Source: a virus. Taken from it: a stretch of 39,771 nt of DNA. Positions 1 through 7,115 of this stretch are shown here, piece after piece. Position numbers and translations under genes: made by a program. The notes under the pieces are model-generated. The model was not told the DNA's origin. It saw nothing but the letters and a program-made list of their open reading frames with translations, and did not search any database. Within the stretch, counting starts at the first letter, position 1. Each line of letters opens with the position of its first letter. The DNA lies in IMG/VR virus record IMGVR_UViG_3300035698_009079, positions 1-39,771 of that record. One strand, written 5' to 3'.

Positions 1-63
1 AAATATAGCCAACTGATCTTCAATTTTATTTGTATATTTCAATATTCTGTTAAATAAAACCAT
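1..63 (-). CDS. N-terminal part of a truncated small gene
   Basis: This is the first 21 codons of a minus-strand gene that runs off the left edge; it begins M-V-L-F-N-R-I-L-K-Y and ends within the window at A-I-F. The ATG at 61-63 has a good ribosome binding site (AAAGGA) five bases upstream, which is why I accept it. It follows the exonuclease gene in the same direction after 84 bases that contain a small hairpin (82-103). If the window is a circular genome opened here, its continuation would be the cysteine-rich C-terminus at 39644-39771. A direct join is out of frame and would need 3n+1 extra bases. No function can be assigned. Confidence 0.55.
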   Translation of the reverse strand, partial: MVLFNRILKYTNKIEDQLAIF

Positions 64-147
64 TACTTATCCTTTGTTATGCACGATAAGAAACCTTATA
101 GTGCTATTAATTACTTATTATACTTCTTTAAATTCTTGGGCCATAAC

Positions 148-1083
148 TTACTCCTCTTTTTTAATAGTTATTTTTCTTGTAACGCTTGGCTTTCCAGTTT
201 TAATATAACTCACAGGTACAGTGTAGTTATTATCAGAAACAAATTTTTTAAAGTCTATAGTAGATCTTCCTTTTACGTCAATGGATTGAATGTGAACATT
301 ATTGCACATTACGTTTTTGTGATTAATGTTTTTAAATATCATTTTTTTAAGCTCATCTCTGTAAGCTGTTTTTTGTTCCAATTCCTTAGAAGCTACTTTA
401 TATTTTTCTACTAAACTTTCCATCATAACGTCTTCACTCATATCAAGTTTATCATCTTTAGTTAATTCAAGCGTAGGTTCATGGTCTTTGTTTTCTTTTA
501 AAGCAATAACTTCATCCCAAAATTTACTCATAGCAGGAATTAATTTATTGAAACAATAATCTTCATCAAATTTAACAGTGGTCATTGCATACTCTAATTT
601 TGATTCATCTTTATCTATGATTTTACATACAACTAAAATGTTTTCTAAAGATCCAGTTACCAACATTTGTTGTTGTAGTTGTGGAAAATATTGTTTTAAA
701 CACTCTCCAGACTTAACTACTTCATAATCACTAGCACCAACATATTTACACTCTAATACAGTTTTTGTTTTTTCATTATAACCATCAAGTGAAGCCATTA
801 AAAAATCAGCACCCTCAGATAGAGCAACAATAGCAGGAAAGTCTAGGCCAGTTTCTAATTCTGCATAAGCTCTCGTCTTCTCTTCTAGCCTATGCCCACG
901 ATCTGTAATAAATGTATTATCATTTCTAACTACAGTATCAGGATAAGCTTTGTTCATTGCTAGAGTAGAAGGTGTACAAAATTTACTTAATCCCATGACT
1001 ATATTAGCGTCTGATGCGCCTAGTCGTGACTGTCTTAATTCAAGCCATTCCTTACTGTTTTGTTCAACGGTAACTTCTTTCAT
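148..1083 (-). CDS. YqaJ-type viral recombinase / exonuclease
   Basis: This is a 311-residue nuclease of the PD-(D/E)XK superfamily, YqaJ/lambda-exonuclease type, which in this family degrades one strand of duplex ends to feed single-strand annealing. The N-terminus carries the family signature W-L-E-L-R-Q-S-R-L-G-A-S-D (about 13-25). Catalytic residues fit D100 in ASLDGYNE and E111-C-K113 in LECKYVG, followed by the glutamine-rich QYFPQLQQQM motif (131-140). The C-terminal third is charged and lysine-rich, unlike the core. It is transcribed divergently from the Sak4-like ATPase and SSB-like genes, its probable partners in recombination. A TTGACA-type promoter lies just upstream. Confidence in the family is high; polarity and substrate are inferred. 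Confidence 0.92.
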   Translation of the reverse strand: MKEVTVEQNSKEWLELRQSRLGASDANIVMGLSKFCTPSTLAMNKAYPDTVVRNDNTFITDRGHRLEEKTRAYAELETGLDFPAIVALSEGADFLMASLDGYNEKTKTVLECKYVGASDYEVVKSGECLKQYFPQLQQQMLVTGSLENILVVCKIIDKDESKLEYAMTTVKFDEDYCFNKLIPAMSKFWDEVIALKENKDHEPTLELTKDDKLDMSEDVMMESLVEKYKVASKELEQKTAYRDELKKMIFKNINHKNVMCNNVHIQSIDVKGRSTIDFKKFVSDNNYTVPVSYIKTGKPSVTRKITIKKEE

Positions 1084-1114
1084 AGTTTTTTTTCCTTTGT
1101 TTATGTTTTTTGTG

Positions 1115-1143
1115 TTGATATATAAATAACAGTAAGCTAAAAA
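1115..1143 (+). promoter_or_regulatory. Candidate sigma70-type promoter for the recombination operon
   Basis: TTGATA (1115-1120) and TAAAAA (1138-1143) are separated by 17 bases, upstream of the plus-strand operon that starts at 1176. It overlaps a divergent promoter on the other strand, so the two operons could be switched by one regulator; the HTH protein at 1331-1492 is a candidate. This is a match by eye only. Confidence 0.5.
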
Positions 1144-1151
1144 GATGTCAA
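1123..1151 (-). promoter_or_regulatory. Candidate divergent promoter for the exonuclease gene
   Basis: On the minus strand a perfect TTGACA (1146-1151) is followed after 17 bases by TATTTA (1123-1128), a weak -10. A leader of about 35 bases leads to the exonuclease ATG at 1083. The arrangement is face-to-face with the plus-strand promoter. Confidence 0.5.
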
Positions 1152-1175
1152 CAAAAAAAACAAAGGATAAAAAAA

Positions 1176-1334
1176 ATGAAAGAAATGCTTGAAAAGAGAA
1201 TTTTTGATCTTGAAAACATATTAAAAAATTCTAGCAAAAAAGAAACTATAGAGATACTAATAGATTTAAACAAGTCTATTTTTTTAAAAAGATACGGTTA
1301 TGAATATATATCAAAAAAGGAGGTATTACATTGA
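1176..1334 (+). CDS. Small charged helical protein, unknown function
   Basis: This 52-residue open frame (starting M-K-E-M-L-E-K-R, ending K-K-E-V-L-H) begins at an ATG with AAAGGA nine bases upstream. It looks almost entirely helical and charged, with no recognisable domain. Its last codons contain the AGGAGG ribosome binding site for the next gene, and its stop TGA (1332-1334) overlaps that gene's TTG start, so the two are translationally coupled. It opens the plus-strand recombination operon, a usual place for small regulatory or accessory proteins, but no function can be claimed. Confidence 0.65.
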   Translation: MKEMLEKRIFDLENILKNSSKKETIEILIDLNKSIFLKRYGYEYISKKEVLH

Positions 1335-1492
1335 AGTCTTATTTGAACAAATTAAAGAAGATGATTAAGCAGCACGACAAAGTTTATGTTGCTTACAAGC
1401 TAGGAGTGATTGACACAAGAACTATTGAGCGTTGGATAGAAAGAGAAATGATTCCATCTAAATATTTAGATAGAATAAAGGGGATGAAATAG
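1331..1492 (+). CDS. Small Cro/YdaS-like helix-turn-helix protein (TTG start)
   Basis: This 53-residue protein has a helix-turn-helix-like core, V-A-Y-K-L-G-V-I-D-T-R-T-I-E-R-W, followed by I-P-S-K-Y-L-D-R-I. That resembles small Cro/YdaS-type DNA-binding proteins, in which the recognition helix is followed by 'IPAKY'. The TTG start at 1331 is preferred because AGGAGG lies seven bases upstream and the first internal ATG would remove the N-terminal helix. The gene abuts the ATPase gene (TAG then ATG). Its position just inside an operon with overlapping divergent promoters suggests a transcription regulator, possibly autoregulatory. That role is inferred. Confidence 0.6.
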   Translation: MKSYLNKLKKMIKQHDKVYVAYKLGVIDTRTIERWIEREMIPSKYLDRIKGMK

Positions 1493-2425
1493 ATGAAAGT
1501 AACTAAAGGGAAAGTTTTAAAACCATTGAACATTATGGTTTACGGTGAACATGGATTAGGAAAAACTACATTGGCCAGTGAAACTGCAAAGCCAATTTAT
1601 ATTGGTAGTGAAGAAAATGATGAAATTGATTCTGACCGTCTACCAAGAATTGAAAGTTGGAAAATGTTAACGGATCAATTAGAGTGGATACTAATGAATA
1701 AAGATGCAAAATCTTATAAAACTTTAGTCATTGATACGCTAGACGGTTTACAAGAAATTGCTCAGAAGGACATACTAAAAGATCAAGGTGGAAAAAGTAT
1801 GGCCACTGCATTTGGTGGATACGGTAAAGCCTATGAAAAAATGTACACTATGTTCCATGAAATAAGAGAAAACTATCTTAAACCATTAAGAGATAGCAAT
1901 GGCATGAGCATCGTTATTTTAGGCCATTCTGAAAAGAGTAAACATGAAGACCCTATCACCAATACTAGTTATGACCATTACAGCACGACTCTCCACCGTA
2001 AAGTTAAGCCACTTTTTGAAGACTGGGTATCTGCCATTTTATTTATTACTTATAAAGTTTATAGCGTAGAAAATAACGATGGAAAAGAACATGCAGTAGG
2101 AGATGGATCTAGAGTTATTTTAACAGAGCAAAGACCGTCCCACGTTGCAAAAAATCGTTTTGAATTGGATTTTGAAATTGATTTTAATAAAACTGGCACA
2201 TGGAAAGTTATTACGGATCAAGTTAAAAAGCACTATGGAAAAGCACCTGCGTATAAAGGCCAGGCCACAGGCGAACAATCTCAGATATTAAAATCAATAA
2301 ATGAATTACTCCCTAAACTTGACGATGATATGAAAAAAAGAATTACCGTATCTTTGAAACGTGCAGGAAATAATGAAGCAGAATTAAACCGTATCTATGG
2401 AAAAATAGAAAAACTAACAAATTAA
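1493..2425 (+). CDS. Sak4-like RecA-fold ATPase (phage single-strand annealing/recombination)
   Basis: This is a 310-residue NTPase of the AAA_24/Sak4 type, phage proteins with a RecA core that act with SSB in homologous recombination. Walker A is GEHGLGKT (18-25) and Walker B is TLVID (77-81). The L-G-H-S-E-K segment near 143 matches the family's sensor strand. After the core is a linker and a helical C-terminal segment from about residue 260. The ATG directly follows the stop of the HTH gene. The neighbouring exonuclease (divergent) and SSB-like gene (downstream) make a recombination module. Family assignment is firm; ATP-dependent annealing is known for characterised Sak4 proteins and inferred here. 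Confidence 0.85.
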   Translation: MKVTKGKVLKPLNIMVYGEHGLGKTTLASETAKPIYIGSEENDEIDSDRLPRIESWKMLTDQLEWILMNKDAKSYKTLVIDTLDGLQEIAQKDILKDQGGKSMATAFGGYGKAYEKMYTMFHEIRENYLKPLRDSNGMSIVILGHSEKSKHEDPITNTSYDHYSTTLHRKVKPLFEDWVSAILFITYKVYSVENNDGKEHAVGDGSRVILTEQRPSHVAKNRFELDFEIDFNKTGTWKVITDQVKKHYGKAPAYKGQATGEQSQILKSINELLPKLDDDMKKRITVSLKRAGNNEAELNRIYGKIEKLTN

Positions 2426-2434
2426 AGGAAAACG

Positions 2435-2614
2435 ATGGAAGAAAAAAAAGAGAAAAGCGATAAAGAAGTTTTGATGGAAGTGTTAAATTCATTAGTTGAT
2501 GCTATAAACGGACTTCAAAAATTCTCTACCGATACCCAAGAATGTTTAAAACATATAAATGATAGATTAAAATTATTAGAAAAAAAAGAAACTAAACACG
2601 CATTTTCTTTATAA
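2435..2614 (+). CDS. Small acidic coiled-coil-like protein
   Basis: This 59-residue frame begins M-E-E-K-K-E-K-S-D and ends K-H-A-F-S-L. AAAGGA lies upstream of the ATG, and it fills the gap between the Sak4-like and SSB-like genes exactly, with ribosome binding sites at both borders. Leucine/isoleucine spacing (V-L-M-E-V-L-N-S-L, then I-N-D-R-L-K-L-L-E) suggests a coiled coil. No family was recognised. Its place suggests an accessory factor of the recombination module, which is inference only. Confidence 0.6.
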   Translation: MEEKKEKSDKEVLMEVLNSLVDAINGLQKFSTDTQECLKHINDRLKLLEKKETKHAFSL

Positions 2615-2625
2615 GGAGAAAAATT

Positions 2626-3156
2626 ATGAAAGTTGGAACGCACAAAAATGTTAGTATTGTAGGATTTTTAGTAGGAGAGTCAAAAGAAAAGAAAACACCT
2701 TATTACGAGATTGAATTTGAAAATAAAGAAGGGGATTCAATTTATTCTCAACATTATTATTCTGATAAAGAATTTACGAAAGGTAACACTACCTCCACTA
2801 TGAAAAAAGAGAATCAAAGACTTTTGATTGATATGGGATTTAAAGGAAAGTCTGAATCTGAAATGGCCGACGAAACTAAAACCGTTTCTGATTTATTTGA
2901 CCTAGTAGAAGGTGGAATTTCTTTAATTGTTGAAGCTGAAAGTTTCACTAATGACAAGGGAGAAACTGTAGTTTCTAATAAAGTAAAATATGTAAATGCC
3001 GGAGGTGGTCGTGCTAAACTTGATAAGTCTTCAGCAGTAAAAACTTTCTCAGGATTTGCAGGATCTTTACAGCAAGCACGACAATCAAGCAAAGTTGTAA
3101 TAGCAAAAGCACCAGTTGAAAGTTCAGAAGTGAGTGCAGATGACATACCGTTCTAA
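2626..3156 (+). CDS. Single-stranded DNA-binding protein with SSB-type acidic tail
   Basis: This 176-residue protein has a beta-rich N-terminal half, consistent with an OB-type fold. After a variable linker it ends in S-A-D-D-I-P-F, nearly identical to the DDIPF tip by which bacterial SSB recruits helicases, nucleases and recombination proteins. A strong AAGGAG site precedes the ATG at 2626. I did not recognise the core by a signature motif, so the call rests on the tail, the length and the context between the Sak4-like ATPase and two DNA enzymes. The next gene starts inside its last codons. Confidence 0.75.
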   Translation: MKVGTHKNVSIVGFLVGESKEKKTPYYEIEFENKEGDSIYSQHYYSDKEFTKGNTTSTMKKENQRLLIDMGFKGKSESEMADETKTVSDLFDLVEGGISLIVEAESFTNDKGETVVSNKVKYVNAGGGRAKLDKSSAVKTFSGFAGSLQQARQSSKVVIAKAPVESSEVSADDIPF

Positions 3157-3790
3157 TCTAACATTTTTTGATTTTGAAACAACAGACAAAAATCCTAGTG
3201 GGAATGAAATTCTCACTGGGTATTTTGTTACTCTTACTCAAGACGGTGAGCTTCTCGATAATTTATATGTCGAAATGAAGCCACTGAAATGGATAGAAGA
3301 AAGTTTTCCTATTCATGGTCTAAGTGAAAGACGGTGTGAAAGTTTTCCAGAGAGAATTATTGGCCTTAAAAAAATGATAGCGTATATGAAAAAACATAAG
3401 GATAGTATTTTTTGCTGTCACGCAAATCATTTAGTTTTTGGTGTGTACGGTTATTTTGATTGGCAATGCGTAGTGAATGAAATGTTCATGTATTCAGATA
3501 GTATGTACTATTGGTTTGGAGCAACTTTTGCAGAAACTAGGGTAATATCCACTCATACTATTGCTAAAAAATTACTTGGATTAAATAAGAATAAATTAAG
3601 CGATATAGCCACTTACTATGGTGTAAAATTCAAACACCATGACTGTAAAGAAGATACGCTGACCACAATGCACATTTATTTTGAGATGATTAAAAATCTT
3701 GGGATCTTAACAGACGATGAAATCTTTGATTTAGGGAATTACAATGGTGAAAAAATTTGGAGAAACGGTGGTGAATTTACCCTCGCTTAG
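3140..3790 (+). CDS. DnaQ-like 3'-5' exonuclease (DEDD superfamily)
   Basis: This 216-residue protein has the exonuclease motifs in order. Exo I is FFDFETTD (D11, E13) and is followed by F-P-I-H-G-L-S (about 56-62), typical of DnaQ proteins. A degenerate Exo II lies around Y-F-D-W (D107), and Exo III is H-H-D-C-K-E-D (H167, D172). The ATG at 3140 is preferred to an in-frame GTG at 3134; either start overlaps the SSB-like gene, indicating coupled translation. There is no polymerase in the window, so it may act in recombination or host DNA turnover rather than proofreading. The Exo II region is atypical. Confidence 0.8.
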   Translation: MTYRSNLTFFDFETTDKNPSGNEILTGYFVTLTQDGELLDNLYVEMKPLKWIEESFPIHGLSERRCESFPERIIGLKKMIAYMKKHKDSIFCCHANHLVFGVYGYFDWQCVVNEMFMYSDSMYYWFGATFAETRVISTHTIAKKLLGLNKNKLSDIATYYGVKFKHHDCKEDTLTTMHIYFEMIKNLGILTDDEIFDLGNYNGEKIWRNGGEFTLA

Positions 3791-5294
3791 AGACTATCAA
3801 GAAAAAGCAATAAACTTAACTCGTAAAGCATTTATAGATGGCCATAGAAGAATTATGATATTCTTGGCCACTGGTGGTGGAAAATCAATAATATTTCTTC
3901 ACTTAATAAACTCTCTACTGGGAAACAATAAAAAAGTTTTATTCATAGTAAAACGTAGACAATTAGTTTTCCAGGCCAAGGAACATTTTGACCGAGTTGG
4001 GATTGAATCTTCTGTTTTGATAGCAAACGATAAGCGTTATAGGCCCGACTTTAAATTTCAAATTTGCTCTGTAGATACTATAGCGAGAAGGGAAATTGAT
4101 TTTAGTAGTTATGATTTTTTTATTTTAGATGAGGCCCACGATGCCACCTCCAAAACTTATTCAGAGCTACTAGAATCATATCCTGATAAATACTTTATAG
4201 GACTTACAGCAACACCTTTTGCCGTTGGTAAAAAAGCTCATACTTTCTGGGATGCCTGTGTAAAGCCTATCGAAATGGAAGATCTAAAAGAGAGAGGATT
4301 TTTAGTACCTTGTGCTTTATACGTTCCGCATAAATTAAATTTAGAAAATATAAAAGTTGATGCAAAATCGAACGATTATCAGACTAAATCACTCAGCAAT
4401 GAAATGAGTAAACTGGAAATTGTTGGTGATATAATAAACGACTATATTGAAATCGGAAAAATGAAACCTGCACTATGTTTTTGTGTCGATAAAAATCACT
4501 CGATTAAAATGGCCCAAGAGTTTAATGAAGCAGGGATACCTGCCCTTCACTGTGATGAATCAACTAAACAAGTTGATCGTGATAACGCTATAAAAATGCT
4601 GAAAGATGGACGCATAAAAGTTCTATGTAATATTAATATTTTTTCCACTGGAGTAGACATACCTCAAGCTGAAGTTGGTATCATGGCCCGCCCTACAAGA
4701 TCCGAAATTTTATGGATACAACAAGTAGGCCGACTATTCAGACCATATAGAAAATGCGGAAAATGCCATAAGCAGTATGACAACTCTCCTGCGTGTCCAC
4801 ATTGCGGATACGATAAACCTTCCTACATCAAGACTACTGCAGTTATAATCGATTCTGGAGACAATCAATCACGACTGGGCCACCCTTATGACGAACGGTA
4901 TCCTATAATGAATGAAGAAGATAAGAAGGCCAGGAAAGAAAAAGAAAAGCCAATTTCTAAGACTTGTAAATTTTGCTATGCAGTATATCCAGTAACCGTA
5001 AAAAGTTGCCCCTATTGCAATAAAGAGATGGATTTACCAGAAAATTTATACGAGACTATAGACGGTAAAATCGTTCCTTATGATGAATTTACAGAGCTTG
5101 ATAAATATTTTAAAGATTTACAAAGATCCGAAATTCATAAGAACTTCAAGCCTAATAGAAAATATTTTGAAATGTATAAAAAATATGGTGATAAGTGCAT
5201 GAAGTATCAGAAAGAATTTGATATACCGTCATGGATACCAAAAATATATAAAAAACAGCAAAAAGAAAAACTGGAAGGAAAGTTATACCAATGA
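3744..5294 (+). CDS. Superfamily 2 DEAH-box DNA helicase with two C-terminal zinc ribbons
   Basis: This 516-residue protein has the SF2 motifs: L-R-D-Y-Q near residue 15, Walker A ATGGGKS (42-48), DEAH (129-132), T-A-T (155-157), the motif V region F-S-T-G-V-D and motif VI QQVGRLFRP (326-334). Two four-cysteine ribbons follow: C338/C341/C351/C354 and C408/C411/C422/C425. Such proteins resemble the RecG/UvsW/type III restriction helicase group used in branch migration or origin unwinding. The start is ambiguous: ATG 3744 overlaps the exonuclease gene by 47 bases, whereas GTG 3768 or 3771 has GGAG just upstream and begins next to the LRDYQ motif. Confidence 0.88.
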   Translation: MVKKFGETVVNLPSLRDYQEKAINLTRKAFIDGHRRIMIFLATGGGKSIIFLHLINSLLGNNKKVLFIVKRRQLVFQAKEHFDRVGIESSVLIANDKRYRPDFKFQICSVDTIARREIDFSSYDFFILDEAHDATSKTYSELLESYPDKYFIGLTATPFAVGKKAHTFWDACVKPIEMEDLKERGFLVPCALYVPHKLNLENIKVDAKSNDYQTKSLSNEMSKLEIVGDIINDYIEIGKMKPALCFCVDKNHSIKMAQEFNEAGIPALHCDESTKQVDRDNAIKMLKDGRIKVLCNINIFSTGVDIPQAEVGIMARPTRSEILWIQQVGRLFRPYRKCGKCHKQYDNSPACPHCGYDKPSYIKTTAVIIDSGDNQSRLGHPYDERYPIMNEEDKKARKEKEKPISKTCKFCYAVYPVTVKSCPYCNKEMDLPENLYETIDGKIVPYDEFTELDKYFKDLQRSEIHKNFKPNRKYFEMYKKYGDKCMKYQKEFDIPSWIPKIYKKQQKEKLEGKLYQ

Positions 5295-5833
5295 AAAATT
5301 TACTGATACTTATGGCCTTTATTTGCCTTGTCGCTTGCGCTTCTGCCCCCAGGCCTTCAAAACCACAAATTGCCCCTATAGAACCATCAATCTCAAAAGA
5401 GTTTTATACGGTATCGACTAAAAAAGAATTTGCTGTTGATTCTGCAAAAATTGCCAATTGTGTTACGGCCTTACCTCAATATCATTCAAAAATTTTAGCT
5501 GAAGAATATTATTCTCATTTTACAGGTAAAAATTCTGAAATTGTCGAATCTCTGTTGAGTGATAAAAAAGCAATAATAAAAACATATTTCAAAAGATTTA
5601 CTAAGGCCAAGGCATACCGTATCCCAGGCCAGTCCGAAATTTACATCAACATGGCAAAAATAAGCCCTAACACAGAAAGCATAATTGTAACTCTCATACA
5701 TGAAAGACTTCACGTTTTGGGATATTCTCACAGGGGAAATAACAGAAATAAATACAATAATATTAATTCTGTGCCATATAAAGCGTCTATGCTATCTAAA
5801 GGTTTTCTTTCCTACTGCGTAGACAATCAATAA
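5291..5833 (+). CDS. Lipoprotein with metzincin-type zinc protease motif
   Basis: This 180-residue protein starts with a lysine, a hydrophobic signal and the lipobox L-V-A-C (Cys16), so lipidation and export are expected. The C-terminal half carries H-E-R-L-H-V-L-G-Y-S-H (137-147), a full HExxHxxGxxH zinc site with glutamate E138 as general base; a methionine (M167) lies downstream where a Met-turn could be. It overlaps the helicase stop by four bases (ATGA) and closes an otherwise cytoplasmic DNA-enzyme operon, which is odd. Early expression of a membrane-anchored protease would suit envelope remodelling or superinfection exclusion. Both ideas are inference. Targets are unknown. Confidence 0.75.
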   Translation: MKNLLILMAFICLVACASAPRPSKPQIAPIEPSISKEFYTVSTKKEFAVDSAKIANCVTALPQYHSKILAEEYYSHFTGKNSEIVESLLSDKKAIIKTYFKRFTKAKAYRIPGQSEIYINMAKISPNTESIIVTLIHERLHVLGYSHRGNNRNKYNNINSVPYKASMLSKGFLSYCVDNQ

Positions 5834-5966
5834 TTTTTTTCAACATAGTTGCTTGTTTAGAATTACCTGATTTTTTTGCCTCTTCATAGCTGATACTTAG
5901 TCGCCCGATGGACGATTCTTTTTCGTGTTTTGGATCTTCTTTTTCTCGCTTGCCTTTTTTAGACAT
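5796..5966 (-). CDS. Small lysine-rich protein at the end of the late operon
   Basis: This is a 56-residue frame, beginning M-S-K-K-G-K-R-E-K-E and ending R-S-R-K-E-N-L. Its ATG overlaps the stop of the endolysin gene (ATGTCTAA), so it could be translated by coupling; there is no clear independent ribosome binding site. Its 3' end overlaps the end of the plus-strand lipoprotein gene tail-to-tail. It is highly charged and helical with no recognised domain. It may be a genuine last gene of the late operon, but the weak initiation signal leaves doubt. Confidence 0.4.
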   Translation of the reverse strand: MSKKGKREKEDPKHEKESSIGRLSISYEEAKKSGNSKQATMLKKIIDCLRSRKENL

Positions 5967-6360
5967 GGTGAATTTTCATATTTAACCTGTTGTCACAATG
6001 AATAAAAGTCTCATATCTCAAAACAAACTCGTAATGATCCCTAGCAACGTCCTCTAGGAAGTCAAGATCACCGTCCGAAGGAACTAAATCCAAACCGTCA
6101 CCCAAAGCATGATTAGATCTTGGAACTCCACCAATGGCCTTATTGTGTTGATTACACCTATAGCCCGAAGTGATATAGATAGGACTACCGTAGTCAAGTC
6201 TAGTCATTTTAAACGAATCATAATTGTCAGCGGTGAATAGAGTGTGTGTGCAAGTGGCCCTGTCACATTTACAGTCAATTTCACTTTGAGTCAGAAGTAC
6301 TTTTCCATCCTCTGACTTCACAATTACTTCATTAGCACCTTTAATGTATTTTTGGATCAT
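5959..6360 (-). CDS. Peptidase M15-type endolysin
   Basis: This 133-residue protein matches the M15 (D-Ala-D-Ala carboxypeptidase / L-Ala-D-Glu endopeptidase-like) fold used by many phage endolysins to cut peptidoglycan peptides. The zinc-site motifs are S-G-Y-R-C-N-Q-H-N-K followed by S-N-H-A-L-G-D-G-L-D (H84, D91) and F-I-H-C-D (H121, D123). It has no signal peptide or cell-wall-binding domain, so it should need a holin or similar for release. A cysteine cluster (C30, C32, C37) precedes the catalytic part. It lies at the distal end of the late operon beside a lipoprotein gene, as expected for a lysis cassette. Confidence 0.88.
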   Translation of the reverse strand: MIQKYIKGANEVIVKSEDGKVLLTQSEIDCKCDRATCTHTLFTADNYDSFKMTRLDYGSPIYITSGYRCNQHNKAIGGVPRSNHALGDGLDLVPSDGDLDFLEDVARDHYEFVLRYETFIHCDNRLNMKIHHV

Positions 6361-6380
6361 TTTTTTCCTGTGACATTAAA

Positions 6381-6716
6381 TCAGTAAAGCAAATCACTAG
6401 TTGATTTTATTTTTTCCAACTCAATTGCGATCAATTGCTCTACTCCGTTTTTTTTATTCGACCTTAGTCTTCTTTCAAGTTTGCCAATATAAAGCAACAC
6501 CAGGCCCCAATCGTCAGGAGAGAACATAATAAATTTATCAGTTTTTTCAATGGGAATTGTTTTAAAATTACCTGTCTGATTATTATAACATTCTACCTCA
6601 AACGATGGAGCATCGTGCGAGCATATATCTATGGATGGTTTTCTCGGAAGAGAACCGCAAGAGCTAAATAGAAAGATCCCTAATAGCATTACGAATTTCA
6701 TCTTTAGTTTTTGCAT
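6381..6716 (-). CDS. Phage lipoprotein, possible outer-membrane lysis component
   Basis: This 111-residue protein has an N-terminal lysine-rich segment, a hydrophobic stretch and a lipobox-like F-S-S-C at Cys20, so it is probably exported and lipid-anchored. It lies directly upstream of the endolysin, and its start is nested in the end of the preceding gene in another frame (53-base overlap), an arrangement that recalls Rz/Rz1 spanin pairs. It is longer than typical o-spanins and not proline-rich, so that role is only a suggestion. Two starts are possible, M1 or the ATG five codons later. No strong ribosome binding site is visible, which fits coupling. Confidence 0.6.
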   Translation of the reverse strand: MQKLKMKFVMLLGIFLFSSCGSLPRKPSIDICSHDAPSFEVECYNNQTGNFKTIPIEKTDKFIMFSPDDWGLVLLYIGKLERRLRSNKKNGVEQLIAIELEKIKSTSDLLY

Positions 6717-6855
6717 CTTTTATGGCCTTTACTTTTTTGGTTACTTCTTTTCTTTTGGTCTGGTCAACCTTATATTCCTCCCATTCCTTAGTGATAAAAC
6801 TAATTAGTTTTTCTATAAGAAACGAGAGGGCATATTGAGCTAATTTTTCAAGCAT
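6664..6855 (-). CDS. Small membrane-associating protein of the lysis region
   Basis: The protein has 63 residues. The N-terminus L-A-Q-Y-A-L-S-F-L-I-E-K-L-I-S-F-I is amphipathic or hydrophobic, and the rest is charged and helical (K-E-W-E-E-Y through I-R-D-L-S-I). The gene sits between a small acidic protein and the lipoprotein and overlaps both. The position would fit an inner-membrane partner of the lipoprotein or a holin-like protein. The hydrophobic part contains E and K, however, and is short for a confident membrane span, so no function is assigned. Confidence 0.55.
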   Translation of the reverse strand: MLEKLAQYALSFLIEKLISFITKEWEEYKVDQTKRKEVTKKVKAIKDAKTKDEIRNAIRDLSI

Positions 6856-7082
6856 TAAAGTTCAATCTCTAGATCGTTTACAAGATCCCTAGCTCTACCT
6901 TCAAGTGCAAGAACGATCATATCGTCATAAGGATTTTCAGTTTTCTTAGCTCCTAAAATTAGAATATCTAAAACTGAACCTCCAAGACCTTTTCCGAATT
7001 GCTCAAGAATACTTTCAGCATATTCCTCACCTACATTGTTTGCTTTTAAAATGTCTAAAATTTCTTGTTTACTAATTTTCAT
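6855..7082 (-). CDS. Small acidic protein, unknown, late operon
   Basis: This is a 75-residue protein starting M-K-I-S-K-Q-E-I-L. I chose the ATG at 7080-7082 because GGAGG lies five bases upstream; a longer frame from TTG 7094 would begin inside that binding site. The sequence is helical and acidic with a glycine-rich middle (F-G-K-G-L-G-G-S-V-L-D). Its stop overlaps the start of the next gene by one base. No family is recognised; the context is between the distal tail fibre and the lysis genes. Confidence 0.6.
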   Translation of the reverse strand: MKISKQEILDILKANNVGEEYAESILEQFGKGLGGSVLDILILGAKKTENPYDDMIVLALEGRARDLVNDLEIEL

Positions 7083-7115
7083 AAAACCCTCCAAGGCTAT
7101 TGTTTAAAATTATAA

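Noticed and set aside
119-145. Eight-codon frame M-A-Q-E-F-K-E-V after the exonuclease gene
   Set aside because: It has AGGAG before it but is too short to be supported; it could be a chance frame.
6855-7094. Longer form of the 75-residue protein starting at TTG 7094
   Set aside because: The TTG lies inside the GGAGG site that serves the ATG at 7082.
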